From positions 1 to 47,627 of the forward strand of contig CABZMK010000011.1 of the NCBI GenBank assembly GCA_902526865.1: 47,627 bases of DNA. Reading direction: 5' to 3'. Source of the DNA: an uncultured Alphaproteobacteria bacterium (GTDB taxonomy: Bacteria; Pseudomonadota; Alphaproteobacteria; Methylaequorales; Methylaequoraceae). Made by a program: the position numbers and the translations under genes. Shown here piece after piece: positions 24,624-33,612 of this stretch (the stretch's first letter is position 1; each line of letters begins with the position of its first letter). The notes below the pieces were generated by a model, which ran no database searches, had not been told where the DNA came from, and saw only the letters and a list, made by a program, of their open reading frames with translations.

Positions 24624-24738
24624 TTCTTTCAGTAAAAAAAAGATTAATTTCGTTTAAACCTTTATAAATAGTTAGAACAGCAATTATTAATGCGCAAATT
24701 GCTATCATATACAAATACTTATGAAATCTAGGGTCCAT
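24613..24738 (-). CDS. Possible micro-ORF: 41-aa single-pass membrane peptide
   Basis: In the 220-nt gap between gph and the sua5-type gene, the minus strand holds a 41-codon frame. It reads MDPRFHKYLYMIAICALIIAVLTIYKG..., with one membrane span and a charged flank. A GTG five codons upstream (24753) is an alternative start with no better ribosome binding site. GC-containing codons (GCG, TGC, GAC) are used sensibly. The 3' end overlaps gph by 11 nt, in keeping with the convergent overlaps seen elsewhere in the window. Confidence 0.4.
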   Translation of the reverse strand: MDPRFHKYLYMIAICALIIAVLTIYKGLNEINLFFTERIKI

Positions 24739-24845
24739 TTTTTTAGTATCCACATAAAATTGATAAATGTAAGTGAATTCTTATAAAATCAAGTGATATT
24801 GAATATAAGCTTTAAAGTTATTTTATTTTTTCATATATTAGCTCA

Positions 24846-25808
24846 ATGAGAAAAAATGTTTTAAAAGAGTCTGAAGATTCACTTAAAAAAGCAGTTCTAT
24901 TTCTTAAAAATGAAAAGTTAGTCGCTGTTAAAACTGAGACTGTTTATGGGCTAGCTTGCCAATCAAGTAGTAAAACAGCAATACAAAAAGTTTATGGTCT
25001 AAAGCAAAGACCATTATTAAATCCATTGATCATTCATGTTGACTCAATTGACTTGGCAGAAAAAATTTCTTTTATAAACAATGATTCAAGAGAAATGATG
25101 AAAGAATTCTGGCCAGGTCCTGTAACTTTGATTTTAAATAGAAAAAAAAATAGTCTTGTTCATGACTTTGCCGTTTCTGGACTTGATACCATTGCTATCA
25201 GAATTCCCTCCTCAAAATTTGTTTTAAAATTAATTAGTAAACTTAACAAACCAATAGCTGCACCTAGTGCAAACGAAAGCGGATATATCTCAGCTACAGA
25301 TGCTGATCATGTAGTTGATTCATTTGGTGAAAAAGTTGATTTGATTGTCGATTCAGGAAGAACCGAACATGGAGTAGAGTCAACTATTTTAGATATGACA
25401 ATCAATCCGTACGAAATTAAAAGGTTAGGTGTGATAGATTATGAAACAATCAGAAAAAAGTTAGGAAAAAAAGTAAAAAACTTAAATTTCAATTATAAAA
25501 GAATAATACGCCCAAATTCACCTGGGCAAATGCTGAAACACTATTCTCCAAAAACTCCACTAGAATTAAATATTAATAAACCAAATTTGGATGATGCTTT
25601 TCTTGATTTTGGGAATAGCAAAGTAATCTCACATCAACCAACATTGAATCTTTCAAAATCTTCTGATTTAAAAGAAGCTGCATTCAACTTATTTTATTTT
25701 CTAAGAAAACTAGACAAATGTTCAAAACAAAGAATTGTTGTTGCTCCAATTCCAAATAAAGGTATTGGTAGAACAATTAATGAAAGACTCAAGAGAGCTG
25801 CATTGTAA
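24846..25808 (+). CDS. L-threonylcarbamoyladenylate synthase, Sua5 type
   Basis: The 320-residue protein has an N-terminal YrdC domain with KTETVYGLACQ and VYGLKQRP, the PLIIHV strand, FWPGPVTLIL, and APSANESGY. A Sua5-type C-terminal domain follows (about 210-318), linked by the SPGQMLKHYSPKTPL segment. The two-domain length separates Sua5 (about 320-350) from short TsaC (about 190). It makes threonylcarbamoyl-AMP, used for the universal t6A37 tRNA modification. The gene directly abuts the next gene (its stop is followed at once by that ATG), so the two are cotranscribed. Confidence 0.94.
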   Translation: MRKNVLKESEDSLKKAVLFLKNEKLVAVKTETVYGLACQSSSKTAIQKVYGLKQRPLLNPLIIHVDSIDLAEKISFINNDSREMMKEFWPGPVTLILNRKKNSLVHDFAVSGLDTIAIRIPSSKFVLKLISKLNKPIAAPSANESGYISATDADHVVDSFGEKVDLIVDSGRTEHGVESTILDMTINPYEIKRLGVIDYETIRKKLGKKVKNLNFNYKRIIRPNSPGQMLKHYSPKTPLELNINKPNLDDAFLDFGNSKVISHQPTLNLSKSSDLKEAAFNLFYFLRKLDKCSKQRIVVAPIPNKGIGRTINERLKRAAL

Positions 25809-27203
25809 ATGAAAAAAGACAATCTTATTAAACTCATAAACAAACTTCATCCCTCTGAGTATTCAACTGAGTCTAAAGTTTTAAAAAAACATTGCATTGA
25901 TTGGAGGGGAGAATATAAAGGCAAATCACAGTTGATAATTTTTCCAAAATCTGTAAAAAAAATCTCCGAAATTTTAAATTTTTGTCAGAAAAAAGCTATT
26001 GCTGTTGTCCCACAAGGAGGAAATACTGGGTTAGTTGGTGGAGCAGTCCCAAGAAAAAGGGGGAATGAAATAATAATTAATTTATCCAATTTAAATAGAA
26101 TTAGAAATATTGATCTTTTTGGGAACTCTGTAACAGTTGAAGGGGGGTGCATCTTAGATATTATTAAAAATAAATTAGAAAAGTATGATCTTGAATTTCC
26201 TTTATCCATGGGTTCAAGAGGAAGTTGCCAAATAGGAGGTAATATCGCCACTAATGCTGGTGGTTTGAATGTAATAAAATATGGAACAATAAGACAAAAT
26301 ATTTTAGGAATAGAAGCCGTTCTTCCTGATGGAAGAATTTATAGCTCTCTTAAAAATGTAAAAAAAAATAATACAGGTCTTGATTTAAAGCATCTTTTTA
26401 TTGGTTCAGAAGGAACGCTGGGAATTGTTACTGCAGCAACTGTTCAATTATTTCCGTTACCTAAAGAAAAGACAGTCCTTTGGGCTTCATTTAAAAATTT
26501 TTCAAAAGTCTTAAATTTTTATAAATATATCAATAACAAATTTAAAGATTTAATAACTAGTTTTGAATTCATGAATAAAGAATCGATTGAAGTTTTAGAA
26601 AAACATGAATGTGAAGTTATTAATTTAAAGAAGAATCAATGTTACTGTCTTGTTGAATTTTCAAACTTTAATAAAATAAATGACTTTAACGACTTTATTT
26701 TTGCAAAAATTGATTTTAAAGATTTGGATACTGATGATTTAATTTTGTCAAAGTCTGATAGTGAAAATAAGAAACTATGGAATTACAGGGAATCTATTCC
26801 ACTTGCTGAAAGAAAGGAGGATTTTATAATTCCACATGATATTTCAATTCCACTAACTAATATTTCAGAGTTTGTAAAAAAAACTACAAAATGTATTAAA
26901 GAATATTTAGATGGTTCCAAAATAATAAATTTTGGTCACCTGGGAGATAATAATTTACATTTCAACGTTTTAATTAATGAACAACAAAATTTATCAAGAA
27001 AGTCAATATGTAACTCTATAAACAAAATAGTTTTTGATAATGTTAAGATTTTTGGCGGAGCAATCAGTGCTGAACACGGAATCGGTCAACTCAGGAAAGC
27101 AGAGTTAAAAAGGAATAAAGAAGTTTTTGAATTGAATAAAATGAAAGATATAAAAAAAATATTTGACCCTCAAAACATTTTGAACCCTGGGAAAGTTTTT
27201 TAA
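25809..27203 (+). CDS. FAD-linked 2-hydroxyacid dehydrogenase (GlcD/D-2-hydroxyglutarate type)
   Basis: The 464-residue flavoprotein has a PCMH-type FAD-binding domain: PKSVKKISEIL, the pyrophosphate loop VVPQGGNTGLVGG, GSRGSCQIGGNIATNAGG and LFIGSEGTLGI. The C-terminal substrate/cap domain has INFGHLGDNNLHFN (metal-site histidines) and AEHGIGQLRK, then the ending ILNPGKVF. This arrangement fits D-2-hydroxyglutarate, D-lactate or glycolate oxidoreductases; the exact substrate cannot be told. Directly downstream of the sua5-type gene. Its stop overlaps the convergent glycosyltransferase gene by 4 nt. Confidence 0.88.
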   Translation: MKKDNLIKLINKLHPSEYSTESKVLKKHCIDWRGEYKGKSQLIIFPKSVKKISEILNFCQKKAIAVVPQGGNTGLVGGAVPRKRGNEIIINLSNLNRIRNIDLFGNSVTVEGGCILDIIKNKLEKYDLEFPLSMGSRGSCQIGGNIATNAGGLNVIKYGTIRQNILGIEAVLPDGRIYSSLKNVKKNNTGLDLKHLFIGSEGTLGIVTAATVQLFPLPKEKTVLWASFKNFSKVLNFYKYINNKFKDLITSFEFMNKESIEVLEKHECEVINLKKNQCYCLVEFSNFNKINDFNDFIFAKIDFKDLDTDDLILSKSDSENKKLWNYRESIPLAERKEDFIIPHDISIPLTNISEFVKKTTKCIKEYLDGSKIINFGHLGDNNLHFNVLINEQQNLSRKSICNSINKIVFDNVKIFGGAISAEHGIGQLRKAELKRNKEVFELNKMKDIKKIFDPQNILNPGKVF

Positions 27204-28108
27204 TCCAAGAAATCATTATAAATTTCATTTGCTTTTTTACAGTTTTCTAAAACATTTGAATTGAAATAAAAAAATCCTTTAAGATACAACAGAAACCACT
27301 TTGAAAAAAAACTCGACTTTTTAAATCTTTTTGCAAATCTCCATGCTCTTGCTGTTAATCTTCTTTGCGCATAAAGTTTATATTTACTTTCTAATTCAGG
27401 ATTGTCTTCAAGAAAAAGTTCTAGAGCTTTTGAAACCCTATATATTTGATTATTTTTTTTCTCGGAAATTTGTCCAGGTGCAACTAATGGAAGTATAGCT
27501 GTCGGAAAATTTAGCTTCGCAAACTTTCCTAATATTGAAAGTTTTAGTGTAAGAGAATATTCTTGACTAAATTTTATTCTCTCATCGCAACCACCTACTT
27601 TTTTGCACAAATCTGTTCTGGCTAAAAATTGTGATGGATTGAACATTGAATTTCTCATTGCCTTTTTGATAGGATTATTAATGACTGTGTAGTTGTTTTT
27701 ATCAAAATTTTCAAAAATATTTATGTCGTTTAAATTTTTTACTTTTTTTTGAAGACCATAAACCAATACCAAATCTGTATTAGTCTCAAGAATATTTAAT
27801 AGAGCATCGGTTGTTTCACTTAAAATAATGTCGTCTGCATCAAGAAATTTCAAATATTTCATTCGAGCACTCTTTATTCCTTTATTAGTTGCATTAGCAG
27901 ATCCCAAATTTTTTTGTTTCAAAATTTGTGTATTCTCTAAATCTTTTGTCAAAGATGAAATTATTTCATATGAATTATCAGTTGATCCGTCATCAATAAA
28001 AATAAACTCGCGTTCAAAGTCTCCTGACTGATTTTTGAGACATTTGATTACATATTTTAAAAAAGACGATTTGTTATATACAGGTATTATAAAAGATACA
28101 GAACTCAT
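27200..28108 (-). CDS. Family 2 glycosyltransferase
   Basis: The 302-residue GT-A enzyme starts VSFIIPVYNKSSFL. It has the nucleotide-binding IFIDDGSTDNS at about 37-47, and the metal motif KFLDADDIIL at about 89-98. The C-terminal part is helical and basic (ARAWRFAKRFKKSS, then FFSKWFLLYLKGFF), suggesting membrane contact. The acceptor is unknown; cell-surface glycan or LPS synthesis is likely. It follows the lipoprotein gene with no gap (start at 28108, stop of the upstream gene at 28109). Confidence 0.85.
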   Translation of the reverse strand: MSSVSFIIPVYNKSSFLKYVIKCLKNQSGDFEREFIFIDDGSTDNSYEIISSLTKDLENTQILKQKNLGSANATNKGIKSARMKYLKFLDADDIILSETTDALLNILETNTDLVLVYGLQKKVKNLNDINIFENFDKNNYTVINNPIKKAMRNSMFNPSQFLARTDLCKKVGGCDERIKFSQEYSLTLKLSILGKFAKLNFPTAILPLVAPGQISEKKNNQIYRVSKALELFLEDNPELESKYKLYAQRRLTARAWRFAKRFKKSSFFSKWFLLYLKGFFYFNSNVLENCKKANEIYNDFLD

Positions 28109-28804
28109 TTATTTGAAACTCATCAAGTTTTTGGTTAAAGTCATATTACCAAAAGCTGATGCATTCGTATTTTCGGTACGAACCTGCTGAATTAATCCAA
28201 TATTATTACAAAGAATTTCATTATTCTTAACCTCCACATTTATGGGACCAGATCGTGTATCTCCAATAAACTTTGTGTTTCCTGTACCTTCAATCTCAAT
28301 ACAATCTTCATATGTAGTCTTATTAAATCTTACTTTTTTGTGTCTTTTTTTTATTTTATAATTCATTTCCAACTGTGACCTTGGCCTAACATTCAATAAT
28401 GGAGGTTGAAAACCTCTTACTAAAAATAGTTGTTCTTTAACTTTCCATTCTTTCTGTTTGAAATTAAGATCTGGATAGATAATTTTTTTTACAGGTTCGT
28501 CAATGCCGTCTGAAAAAGTGAGTATTACTGAAGTCCTTTCAACCTTTCGATCTTTAATTTCATATGAATAATAACTACCATCTGAATAAAGTTTTGAGAA
28601 TTTCTCAACTTTATTTTTTTTTGACTGATGAAAATTTGTTATCATAATTCTTTTATTACTACTTTTACCAGTATACGACGATTTAATTGCAACTGAGTAT
28701 ACCCACTTTAGTCCGTAGTTTGAGGGGAAATAATCTTTTTGACTAAATTCACAGGACTGAATTAACACAAGAAATATAATTATAAGAAATTTACTGTACA
28801 ACAT
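28109..28804 (-). CDS. Putative outer-membrane or periplasmic lipoprotein, 231 aa
   Basis: From the ATG at 28802-28804 the product starts MLYSKFLIIIFLVLIQSCEFS. The lipobox LIQSC is clear, with the lipidated cysteine at residue 18. The mature part is beta-rich (NYGLKWVYSVAIKSS and KKRHKKVRFNKTTYEDCIEIEG in pieces) and has a second cysteine near the end. It resembles marine hypothetical lipoproteins with no known function. The frame could open further upstream at 28843, but that would run through tRNA-Phe, so 28804 is preferred. It starts 6 nt after the tRNA. Confidence 0.75.
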   Translation of the reverse strand: MLYSKFLIIIFLVLIQSCEFSQKDYFPSNYGLKWVYSVAIKSSYTGKSSNKRIMITNFHQSKKNKVEKFSKLYSDGSYYSYEIKDRKVERTSVILTFSDGIDEPVKKIIYPDLNFKQKEWKVKEQLFLVRGFQPPLLNVRPRSQLEMNYKIKKRHKKVRFNKTTYEDCIEIEGTGNTKFIGDTRSGPINVEVKNNEILCNNIGLIQQVRTENTNASAFGNMTLTKNLMSFK

Positions 28805-28810
28805 AAATAG

Positions 28811-28886
28811 TGGTGCCCAGGGGAGGAATTGAACCACCGACACAGCGATTTTCAGTCGCTTGCTCTACCAACTGAGCTACCTGGGC
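28811..28886 (-). tRNA. tRNA-Phe (anticodon GAA)
   Basis: The minus strand folds as a full cloverleaf of 76 nt with encoded CCA. It has a seven-base acceptor stem (GCCCAGG/CCTGGGC), D-arm AGCTCAGTTGGTAGAGC, anticodon loop CTGAAAA with anticodon GAA, and T-arm with the canonical TTCAATT loop. All invariant bases are normal, in contrast to tRNA-Thr at 35.8 kb. It sits just ahead of a lipoprotein gene, whose ATG is 6 nt past the CCA end. Confidence 0.98.
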
Positions 28887-28946
28887 AAAATAATTAATTA
28901 AATAATAAGATTGTTTAGCATTATAATGCATTTTTAGAAACAAAAA

Positions 28947-29525
28947 TTATAACTCTGGATTTTTTAATATTTTATATAACTCTGGAATTGATATTCCAAT
29001 AACGTTTGTATAGCAACCACGAATTTTTTTTACAAATCGCGAACCAAAATTTTGAAGTGCATATCCACCCGCTTTGCCTACGCCGTCTTCTAAAATTTGT
29101 TTTGTAATTTCGTTATCTAAAATTTTATTAAAATAAACCTCCGTTTTTGAAAATTTTCTAAAAGCTTTTCCAGAGGTTGATAAAACACACAAACCACCAT
29201 AAACAATGTGTTTTCTTCCTGAAAGAATCTGTAAATAACTTTTTATCTCACTCATAGAGTTTGTTTTATGAAAAATTTTTCCAGCACGTATTACCATTGT
29301 ATCACCTGCAATAACAACTGAATTTTTATTATTTGTTGTTTTTACAGAGCGAGCTTTAAGTTCTGATAGATCTAAGACTGATTTTGAATAGGGTTTTTTC
29401 CATTTAAAACTTTCTTCATCAACCTTATGACTTTCGTACACAATATTCTTCAATCCCAAGAGGTTAATAAGTTCTATTCTTCTCTTAGATTGAGAAGCTA
29501 GTATTATTTTACGATTCTCTATCAA
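28947..29525 (-). CDS. maf: Maf family nucleotide pyrophosphatase
   Basis: The protein has the Maf opening KIILASQSKRRIELINLLG, VDEESF, and the substrate-base region VIAGDTMVIRAGK, followed by GYALQNFGSRFVKKIRGCYTNVIGI in pieces, the hallmark C-terminal segment. Maf proteins hydrolyse modified or canonical nucleoside triphosphates. I place the start at TTG 29523-29525 (192 residues), 4 nt after the infA stop; an ATG at 29570 would add 15 residues and overlap infA by 41 nt. The infA-maf order is common in Alphaproteobacteria. Confidence 0.92.
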   Translation of the reverse strand: MIENRKIILASQSKRRIELINLLGLKNIVYESHKVDEESFKWKKPYSKSVLDLSELKARSVKTTNNKNSVVIAGDTMVIRAGKIFHKTNSMSEIKSYLQILSGRKHIVYGGLCVLSTSGKAFRKFSKTEVYFNKILDNEITKQILEDGVGKAGGYALQNFGSRFVKKIRGCYTNVIGISIPELYKILKNPEL

Positions 29526-29529
29526 AAAA

Positions 29530-29748
29530 TTATTTGTGTCTAAATGTGATTCTTCCCTTTGAGAGATCATAAGGGGTCATTTCTACTGTTACACGATCAC
29601 CAGCAAGAACTCTGATCCTAAATTTTCTCATTTTTCCAGCTGTGTGAGCAATTATTTCGTGATTATTATCAAGTAGGACTCTAAACATAGCGTTTGGTAA
29701 CAGTTCTTTAACTGTTCCTGTAAATTCCATCAATTCGTCTTTTGCCAT
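29530..29748 (-). CDS. infA: Translation initiation factor IF-1
   Basis: The 72-residue product is a complete OB-fold IF-1: [45 protein letters not shown] in pieces and an ending [15 protein letters not shown]-1 binds the 30S A site during initiation. It lies 8 nt after hisD and just before maf, in the conserved alphaproteobacterial order murA, hisG, hisD, infA, maf, all on the minus strand. Confidence 0.99.
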   Translation of the reverse strand: MAKDELMEFTGTVKELLPNAMFRVLLDNNHEIIAHTAGKMRKFRIRVLAGDRVTVEMTPYDLSKGRITFRHK

Positions 29749-29756
29749 ACAAATAA

Positions 29757-31052
29757 TTATTTAATAATTCTGCATTCTATTGATAAAGCATGAGCTTGTA
29801 AACCCTCTTCATATGCAAGATTAATTGCATCTTTTCCAATTCTGCTTAAATTTCTTTTGTTACATTCAACTACTGACGATCTCTTAAAATAATCCAATAA
29901 ATTTAATCCAGAAGAAAATCTTGCGGTTCTATCTGTGGGCAAAACATGGTTAGGACCGGCAACATAATCGCCTACCGCCTCTGGTGTGAAACGTCCTAAA
30001 AAGATGGCACCCGCATTCCTGATTTTTTTGAGAAACTTTTTTGGTTTTTCAACTGCAATTTCTAGATGTTCAGGTGCAATTTTATTTATTAATTCAACTG
30101 ATTTATTTAGATCATCACAAATAATAACTGCTCCAAAATTATTCCAACTTGAACTTGCAATCTTTCTTCTCTCTAAGTTCTTAAGAAAATTATTGATACT
30201 TTTAATTACTTTGTCAGAAAAACTTTTGTCATCAGTAATTAATATTGATTGAGCTAATTCATCATGTTCAGCTTGAGCTAACAAATCTATCGCTATGTGG
30301 TCAGGATTATTTTTTGAATCAGCAACAATCAATACCTCGGATGGTCCCGCAATCATGTCAATTCCGACAGTTCCAAAAAATTGTTTTTTGGCAGATGCAA
30401 CATAAGCATTGCCTGGACCAAAAATTTTATCTACCTTTTTGATTGTTTCGGTGCCTAAAGCTAGGGCCGATATTGCTTGTGCACCCCCAATTTTATAAAC
30501 TTCTTTTATTCCTAAAAGTTTACAGCAAGCTAAAACTAAGGAATTGGTTTCCCCATTTACAGCTGGAACTGTAACAACTATCCGTTCAACTCCAGCAACG
30601 ATGGCAGGGACGGCGTTCATTATCAAAGAAGACGGATATGCCGCTTTGCCTCCTGGAACGTAAAGACCAACTGACTCGATGGGATTCCAAATACCTCCTA
30701 GAACTACACCCTCCTTATCTTTATACATTATGTTCCTGGGCATCTGTTTTTTATGATATGACTTAATCCTTCTAATCGCTTTATTCAGAGAAAACTTTGT
30801 ACTAGACGAAAGATCTTGAAAACATTTTTCAAATTCAGAGTCTTTGACAGTCAAATCTTTAATCTTTTTAAATTTAGATTTATCGAGTTTATTTGTTAAC
30901 CTTAGCAAAGCATTATCTGAGTTTTTGCGAACATCATAGATTATCTTTGTCACAATTTTATCTATTTTTTCATCATCCTTGTCACGTTTCTTGAGCAAAT
31001 TATCAAATTTTATTTGAAAATCACTTTGTTTAGTATTTAAAATTTTAACCAT
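29757..31052 (-). CDS. hisD: Histidinol dehydrogenase
   Basis: The 431-residue enzyme has the HisD hallmarks: [24 protein letters not shown] (in pieces), [32 protein letters not shown] (zinc-site Gln/His), APEHLEI with the catalytic Glu-His, and a C-terminal [12 protein letters not shown] with the last zinc histidine. It oxidises histidinol to histidine using two NAD+. The length is normal. It overlaps hisG by 8 nt, so the two histidine genes are coupled. Confidence 0.98.
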   Translation of the reverse strand: MVKILNTKQSDFQIKFDNLLKKRDKDDEKIDKIVTKIIYDVRKNSDNALLRLTNKLDKSKFKKIKDLTVKDSEFEKCFQDLSSSTKFSLNKAIRRIKSYHKKQMPRNIMYKDKEGVVLGGIWNPIESVGLYVPGGKAAYPSSLIMNAVPAIVAGVERIVVTVPAVNGETNSLVLACCKLLGIKEVYKIGGAQAISALALGTETIKKVDKIFGPGNAYVASAKKQFFGTVGIDMIAGPSEVLIVADSKNNPDHIAIDLLAQAEHDELAQSILITDDKSFSDKVIKSINNFLKNLERRKIASSSWNNFGAVIICDDLNKSVELINKIAPEHLEIAVEKPKKFLKKIRNAGAIFLGRFTPEAVGDYVAGPNHVLPTDRTARFSSGLNLLDYFKRSSVVECNKRNLSRIGKDAINLAYEEGLQAHALSIECRIIK

Positions 31053-31692
31053 TAATTATCCTTGAAAATTTAGTAATTATTTTTGAAATTTCTGAATTCA
31101 TTATTTTGTAAGAAATTTTATTTACAATTAATTTAGAGGTGATCTCAAGTAAGACATCAGATTCTCTTAAATTGTTTTCTTGCAGCGTTCTACCTGTTGA
31201 GACTAAATCCACGATTGTCGAACAGATTCCTAATCTTGGCGCAAGTTCGATTGCTCCATTTAATTTAATACATTCAGCTCTAACACCCTTATTAGCAAAA
31301 AAATTGATTACTGTATTTTTATATTTTGTAGCAACCATGATATGACCATTACTTTGAAAGTTTTCTTTATTAACTTTAACTTTTTTTGCCACTGACAATC
31401 TACATTTTCCAATTCCTAAGTCTAAAACTTTGTAAATTTCATCGTAATCAAACTCATTGAGCACATCATCCCCTGCTATTCCTATTTGAGCCGCTCCTAA
31501 TGCAACAAACGTTGCAACGTCAAACGCTCTGACTTTTATTATAGATAAGTTTTTATTATTTGTACGAAACATAAGTTTCCTACTTTTTTCATCAAAAAAA
31601 TCTTGTTCTGGTTCAATGTCAACTTTTTTCAAGAGAGGTATAAGCTCATTTAAAATTCTTCCTTTTGGAATAGCAAAAATAATATCTCTCAA
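31045..31692 (-). CDS. hisG: ATP phosphoribosyltransferase catalytic subunit, short form
   Basis: The protein is a 215-residue HisG of the short class. It has AIPKGRILNELIPLL at the start, GIAGDDVL, LGIGKCRLSVA, and the PRPP-binding ICSTIVDLVSTGRTL. It lacks the C-terminal regulatory domain of long HisG, so a HisZ partner would be needed; none is in the window. I start it at TTG 31690-31692, which overlaps the murA stop (TTGA) and lies 8 nt after AAGG. An ATG at 31722 would overlap murA by 34 nt. Confidence 0.94.
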   Translation of the reverse strand: MRDIIFAIPKGRILNELIPLLKKVDIEPEQDFFDEKSRKLMFRTNNKNLSIIKVRAFDVATFVALGAAQIGIAGDDVLNEFDYDEIYKVLDLGIGKCRLSVAKKVKVNKENFQSNGHIMVATKYKNTVINFFANKGVRAECIKLNGAIELAPRLGICSTIVDLVSTGRTLQENNLRESDVLLEITSKLIVNKISYKIMNSEISKIITKFSRIING

Positions 31693-32957
31693 GACTTCAC
31701 CCTTTTTATTTGTGCACCACACAATTTTAATTTTTTTTCCAAGTTTTCATATCCTCTGTCTAAGTGATACACTCTATTAATTGTTGTTTTGCCATCAGCC
31801 ATTAAGGCTGCAATTACTAGACATGATGAAGCTCTTAGGTCAGTTGCCATTACCTCTGCTCCTCTAAGTTTTTTACATTCCTTAACAATTACCTTTGAAC
31901 CAATTTGTTTTACATTTGCTCCCATTCTAATTAATTCACCAATATGCATAAACCTATTTTCAAAAATATTTTCAACAATTTCTGAGCGACCTTTTGTTTT
32001 TAGCAAAGAAGAAGTTAATTGGGCTTGCAGATCCGTTGGGAATCCTGGATATTCTTTTGTTTTCACTATCAAGGATAATTCTGAATCTTTTTTTTTTTTT
32101 ATCAGCAAATTTTTACCATTATCATTTTTTTTAAGTTGAAGTGACTTTAGTTTTTTAAAAATTTTAATCAAATGGTTACAGATTTCGTTATTTACATTTT
32201 CTAGTTTTACTATTCCTCCACAACCAAAGACGCATAATATATAAGTGCCTGATTCAATTCTGTCAGGCATAATTTCATAAGAACAACTTTTAAGTTTTTT
32301 AACTCCATAAATTACAATTTTTTTTGTACCAAAGCCTTTTATATTCGCTCCCATTCTAGTAAGTAATTTTGACAAATCAGATATTTCAGGTTCTTGTGCA
32401 GCATTAGTAATGATAGTTGTTCCTTCTGCCAATGTAGCTGCCATGATAAGATTTTCAGTTGCACCAACAGAAATTTTATTTAGATTAATAATTGCACCTT
32501 TCAATCTCCCATCTATAGACCCAGTTACATATCCATCTTCAATTTTAAATGTAACTCCCATTCTTTCTAGACCATCCAAATGTAGGTCTACTGGCCTATT
32601 CCCAATGGCACAACCTCCGGGAAGAGAAACTTTGGCTTTACCGTATCTAGCTAGTAATGGACCTAATATTAAAAAGGAAGCTCTCATTTTTCTAACTAAG
32701 TCATAATGAGCTAGGAGTGATCTTGGAGTTGAGGATGTTAAATCTATTTTATCCTTCCTTTTGTTTATTTTTACATTCAAAGACTTTAATAACTCAAGCA
32801 TTGAAAAGATATCAGAAAGATTCGGAACATTGGAAACTGAAATTTTCTCTTCAGTTAATAAAGAAGCAGCTAAAATCGGGAGTGCAGAATTTTTAGATCC
32901 GCTAATTCTTATCTTTCCATTAAGGGATTTTCCTCCAGTTATTTCTATTTTATCCAT
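31689..32957 (-). CDS. murA: UDP-N-acetylglucosamine 1-carboxyvinyltransferase
   Basis: The 422-residue enzyme adds enolpyruvate to UDP-GlcNAc, the first committed step of peptidoglycan synthesis. Lys22 (GSKNSALP), catalytic Cys116 (PGGCAIGNRPVDLHL) and the ATDLRASSCLV segment are all present. The start is the ATG at 32955-32957, one base after the dcd stop; an in-frame upstream ATG at 33080 would run 41 codons through dcd and adds no family sequence. The cysteine form is sensitive to fosfomycin in other bacteria. Confidence 0.97.
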   Translation of the reverse strand: MDKIEITGGKSLNGKIRISGSKNSALPILAASLLTEEKISVSNVPNLSDIFSMLELLKSLNVKINKRKDKIDLTSSTPRSLLAHYDLVRKMRASFLILGPLLARYGKAKVSLPGGCAIGNRPVDLHLDGLERMGVTFKIEDGYVTGSIDGRLKGAIINLNKISVGATENLIMAATLAEGTTIITNAAQEPEISDLSKLLTRMGANIKGFGTKKIVIYGVKKLKSCSYEIMPDRIESGTYILCVFGCGGIVKLENVNNEICNHLIKIFKKLKSLQLKKNDNGKNLLIKKKKDSELSLIVKTKEYPGFPTDLQAQLTSSLLKTKGRSEIVENIFENRFMHIGELIRMGANVKQIGSKVIVKECKKLRGAEVMATDLRASSCLVIAALMADGKTTINRVYHLDRGYENLEKKLKLCGAQIKRVKS

Positions 32958-32958
32958 T

Positions 32959-33513
32959 TTATAATTTCGGAAGCGTGACTCCCTCTTGAAACATATACTT
33001 TCCTTTTCTGTCTGCATAGGACAAATCACAAACATTTTCTCCTTTAAAAAATAAAAATTGAGCTGCACCTTCGTTTGCATATATTTTGGCAGGTAGTGGA
33101 GTAGTATTTGAAAACTCTAATGTTACATGACCTTCCCATTCAGGTTCAAGAGGTGTTACATTAACAATTATTCCACACCTTGCATAAGTTGATTTGCCTA
33201 CACATATGACAAGAGTTTCTTTTGGAATTTTAAAATATTCAATAGTTTGCGCTAGTGCAAAACTATTTGGCGGTATAACACACGCGTCAACATTTCTATC
33301 GACAAAGCTTGATTCTGAAAAACTTTTTGGATCAACAGTTGCAGAATTAACGTTAGTAAAAATTTTAAAATTCTTCGAAACTCTAGCATCATAACCATAA
33401 GAAGAAAGACCATAAGATAGGACATTTTTTTTTTCCAATTTATCTATAAATGGATCAATCATTCCTTTTTCTTCTGCCATTTTTCTTATCCAAGAATCAG
33501 GCATTATACCCAT
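32959..33513 (-). CDS. dcd: dCTP deaminase
   Basis: The 184-residue protein matches dCTP deaminase: [14 protein letters not shown], a [10 protein letters not shown] strand, [12 protein letters not shown] with the catalytic neighbourhood, [18 protein letters not shown] in pieces, and GAAQFLFF. It makes dUTP, which dUTPase converts to dUMP for thymidylate. The start at 33513 has a clear AAAGGAG 7 nt upstream; MPDSW at codon 4 is an alternative. It overlaps a 31-codon micro-gene by 17 nt and ends one base before murA. Confidence 0.97.
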   Translation of the reverse strand: MGIMPDSWIRKMAEEKGMIDPFIDKLEKKNVLSYGLSSYGYDARVSKNFKIFTNVNSATVDPKSFSESSFVDRNVDACVIPPNSFALAQTIEYFKIPKETLVICVGKSTYARCGIIVNVTPLEPEWEGHVTLEFSNTTPLPAKIYANEGAAQFLFFKGENVCDLSYADRKGKYMFQEGVTLPKL

Positions 33514-33592
33514 TTTTTTTCTCCTTTCTTTTTATTAAATTTTTTCTTAAAGCTGCAGAAAGTTTTTCAAATTTGTTCTTATTCTTCTTCAT
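33497..33592 (-). CDS. Conserved alphaproteobacterial micro-protein, 31 aa
   Basis: A 31-codon frame opens at ATG 33590-33592 and ends inside dcd. Its product is basic: [19 protein letters not shown] then [11 protein letters not shown]. The core [13 protein letters not shown] resembles a short protein family I remember in many Alphaproteobacteria (AAALRENLKRRKAQ pattern), found near cell-wall genes. No membrane span or signal. The function is unknown. The dcd ribosome binding site lies within its last codons. Confidence 0.65.
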   Translation of the reverse strand: MKKNKNKFEKLSAALRKNLIKRKEKKNGYNA

Positions 33593-33612
33593 CTAACACT
33601 CTTTTGAAACTA

